The notes beneath the pieces were generated by a model. The model was not told the origin of the DNA. It worked only from the letters and a program-made list of their open reading frames with translations, and ran no database searches. From NCBI GenBank assembly GCA_018712885.1, contig DVGE01000063.1, forward strand, positions 1-6,480: a DNA stretch of 6,480 nt, in the 5' to 3' direction. Both the position numbers and the translations under genes were made by a program. Below, piece by piece: positions 5,557-6,480 of this stretch (position 1 is its first letter; each line of letters opens with the position of its first letter). This stretch comes from Candidatus Pullichristensenella stercoripullorum (GTDB lineage Bacteria > Bacillota > Clostridia > Christensenellales > Aristaeellaceae).

Positions 5557-5883
5557 ATGGAACCGCGCGTGGAGACCGCCTATCTGCTGGATTTCTATGG
5601 CGCGCTCCTCACCCCCCGGCGGCGCGAGATGCTGCGCATGCGCTACGAGGAGGACATGTCCCTCTCCGAGATCGGCGCGCAGATGGGCGTCTCCCGCCAG
5701 GCGGTCAGCGACGCCATGGCCATCGCCCGCAAACAGTTGGAGGAATACGAAGCAAAGCTTGGCCTCGTGCGCCGCTACCTCGCCATCACCCAGGAGGCGG
5801 AAGCCTGCCTCACGGCGCTGGACGAGGGCGACATCGCCGCGGCGAGGGGCCGCCTTGCCAACATATTGCAGATCGAGAGGTGA
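5557..5883 (+). CDS. ylxM: YlxM/p13-family helix-turn-helix protein of the SRP operon
   Basis: The protein has 108 residues, typical for the YlxM/p13 family, small helical proteins with a sigma-70 region-4-like helix-turn-helix that are encoded next to ffh in Bacillota and Mollicutes. The N-terminal half has 'YLLDFYGALLTPRRREML' (9-26), the family signature, where most relatives have 'LYDFYGxLLTxKQ', followed by 'YEEDMSLSEIGAQMGVSRQ' (30-48) and 'AVSDAMAIAR'. The helix-turn-helix spans about 35-56. The C-terminal half is predicted helical and acidic. In Streptococcus, YlxM has been reported to stimulate the GTPase cycle of the signal recognition particle. A direct transcriptional role is not established. 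ATG 5557 has AGGGGGA six bases upstream (5544-5550). The stop codon forms part of the ribosome site of ffh, so the two are a coupled unit. ftsY, often just upstream of ylxM in relatives, is absent here. Confidence 0.93.
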   Translation: MEPRVETAYLLDFYGALLTPRRREMLRMRYEEDMSLSEIGAQMGVSRQAVSDAMAIARKQLEEYEAKLGLVRRYLAITQEAEACLTALDEGDIAAARGRLANILQIER

Positions 5884-5884
5884 G
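5877..5884 (+). promoter_or_regulatory. Ribosome binding site of ffh overlapping the ylxM stop
   Basis: GAGGTGAG (5877-5884) matches the anti-Shine-Dalgarno complement at seven consecutive positions (GAGGTGA) and contains the ylxM stop TGA (5881-5883). Five bases follow before ATG 5890. Ribosomes ending ylxM would sit on the ffh initiation site, so translational coupling of the two genes is likely. The site also fixes the ffh start. Confidence 0.75.
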
Positions 5885-5889
5885 CGCGC

Positions 5890-6480
5890 ATGGCATTCGA
5901 GGGCCTGACCGACAAACTGCAAAATGCGTTCAAAAAGCTGTCCGGCAAGGGCAAGCTCAGCGAGGCGGACGTCAAGGCCGCGATGCGCGAAGTGCGCATG
6001 GCGCTCCTGGAAGCCGACGTCAACTTCACCGTCGTCAAGGATTTTATCAAAAAGGTCACCGAGCGCGCCGTGGGGCAGGAGATATTGGGCAGCCTCACGC
6101 CCGGCCAGCAGGTCATCAAGATCGTCAGCGACGAACTGACCCAGCTCATGGGCGGCACCAACGCCAAGTTGACCTACTCCCCCCAGCCGCCGACCATCTA
6201 CATGCTCTGCGGCCTGCAGGGCGCGGGCAAGACCACCATGGCTGCCAAGCTCGGCAACCTCATCAAAAAGGGCGGCAAAAAGCCCCTGCTCGTCGCCTGC
6301 GACGTCTACCGCCCCGCGGCCATCAAGCAGTTGCAGGTCGTCGGCGGGCAGGTGGGCGTGGAGGTCTTTGAAAAGGGCCAGGGCGACCCGGTTAAGATCG
6401 CCAAGGAAGCCGTGGAATACGCGCGCTACTATGGCCGCGACCCGGTCATCATCGACACCGCCGGCCGCCTGCACATCGAC
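5890..6480 (+). CDS. ffh: Signal recognition particle GTPase Ffh, N-terminal part (runs off the window)
   Basis: The first 197 codons are present, open to the last base. Ffh is the SRP54 homologue that binds 4.5S/small cytoplasmic RNA and signal sequences of nascent membrane proteins and, with FtsY, delivers ribosomes to the translocon using GTP. Residues 1 to about 90 are the helical N domain ('MAFEGLTDKLQNAFKKL', then 'ALLEADVN', the conserved ALLEADV motif). The G domain has the P-loop G108-L-Q-G-A-G-K114-T-T116, the D138-V-Y-R-P-A-A144 segment (G2 and insertion-box region of SRP GTPases) and D189-T-A-G-R193 (G3). The TKxD and M-domain parts lie beyond the window. The start is set by the strong GAGGTGAG site at 5877-5884. 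There is no stop or frameshift in the visible part. Confidence 0.97.
   Translation, partial: MAFEGLTDKLQNAFKKLSGKGKLSEADVKAAMREVRMALLEADVNFTVVKDFIKKVTERAVGQEILGSLTPGQQVIKIVSDELTQLMGGTNAKLTYSPQPPTIYMLCGLQGAGKTTMAAKLGNLIKKGGKKPLLVACDVYRPAAIKQLQVVGGQVGVEVFEKGQGDPVKIAKEAVEYARYYGRDPVIIDTAGRLHID

Overview
The window looks like chromosomal sequence from a GC-rich member of the Bacillota, probably an uncultured gut-type Clostridia lineage. The basis is the ylxM-ffh gene pair (a Bacillota and Mollicutes arrangement), purine-rich Shine-Dalgarno sites, sigma-A-type promoters of the TTGACA-17-TACAAT class, and strongly GC-rich third codon positions. This taxonomic guess is inference only. I see no mobile element, CRISPR array, tRNA or rRNA. 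The longest stretch without a gene is about 180 bases.

Layout: (1) 1-252, the C-terminal 83 residues of a polyamine ABC-transporter substrate-binding protein (PotD-like), closed by a 12-bp perfect hairpin at 269-300 that probably serves both converging genes. (2) 313-693, minus strand, a small GNAT acetyltransferase. (3) 694-822, a divergent promoter region for the GNAT gene and gpsA. (4) 823-1830, gpsA, sn-glycerol-3-phosphate dehydrogenase, which supplies glycerol-3-phosphate for phospholipid synthesis. It is followed 13 bases later by a DUF362 protein with a C-terminal two-cluster ferredoxin module (1844-2998), probably in the same transcript. (5) 2999-3177, a structured intergenic region with a -10 element, a long bulged hairpin, a T6 run and a tiny upstream reading frame. 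(6) 3178-5463, a membrane-anchored sensor protein with a degenerate GGDEF domain and an apparently intact EAL domain, so most likely a cyclic-di-GMP phosphodiesterase. (7) 5464-5556, a near-consensus promoter flanked by a 10-bp inverted repeat, which drives ylxM (5557-5883) and ffh (5890 to the window end), the signal recognition particle genes.

The genes are mostly housekeeping (lipid precursor supply, membrane protein targeting, polyamine uptake) with one signalling gene between the lipid and SRP units. I find no clearly new multi-gene system. The points most worth checking are the inverted repeat bracketing the -10 box of the ylxM-ffh promoter, the leader and short reading frame in front of the GGDEF-EAL gene (including a possible one-base frame problem at its start), and the substituted GGDEF motif beside a complete EAL active site.
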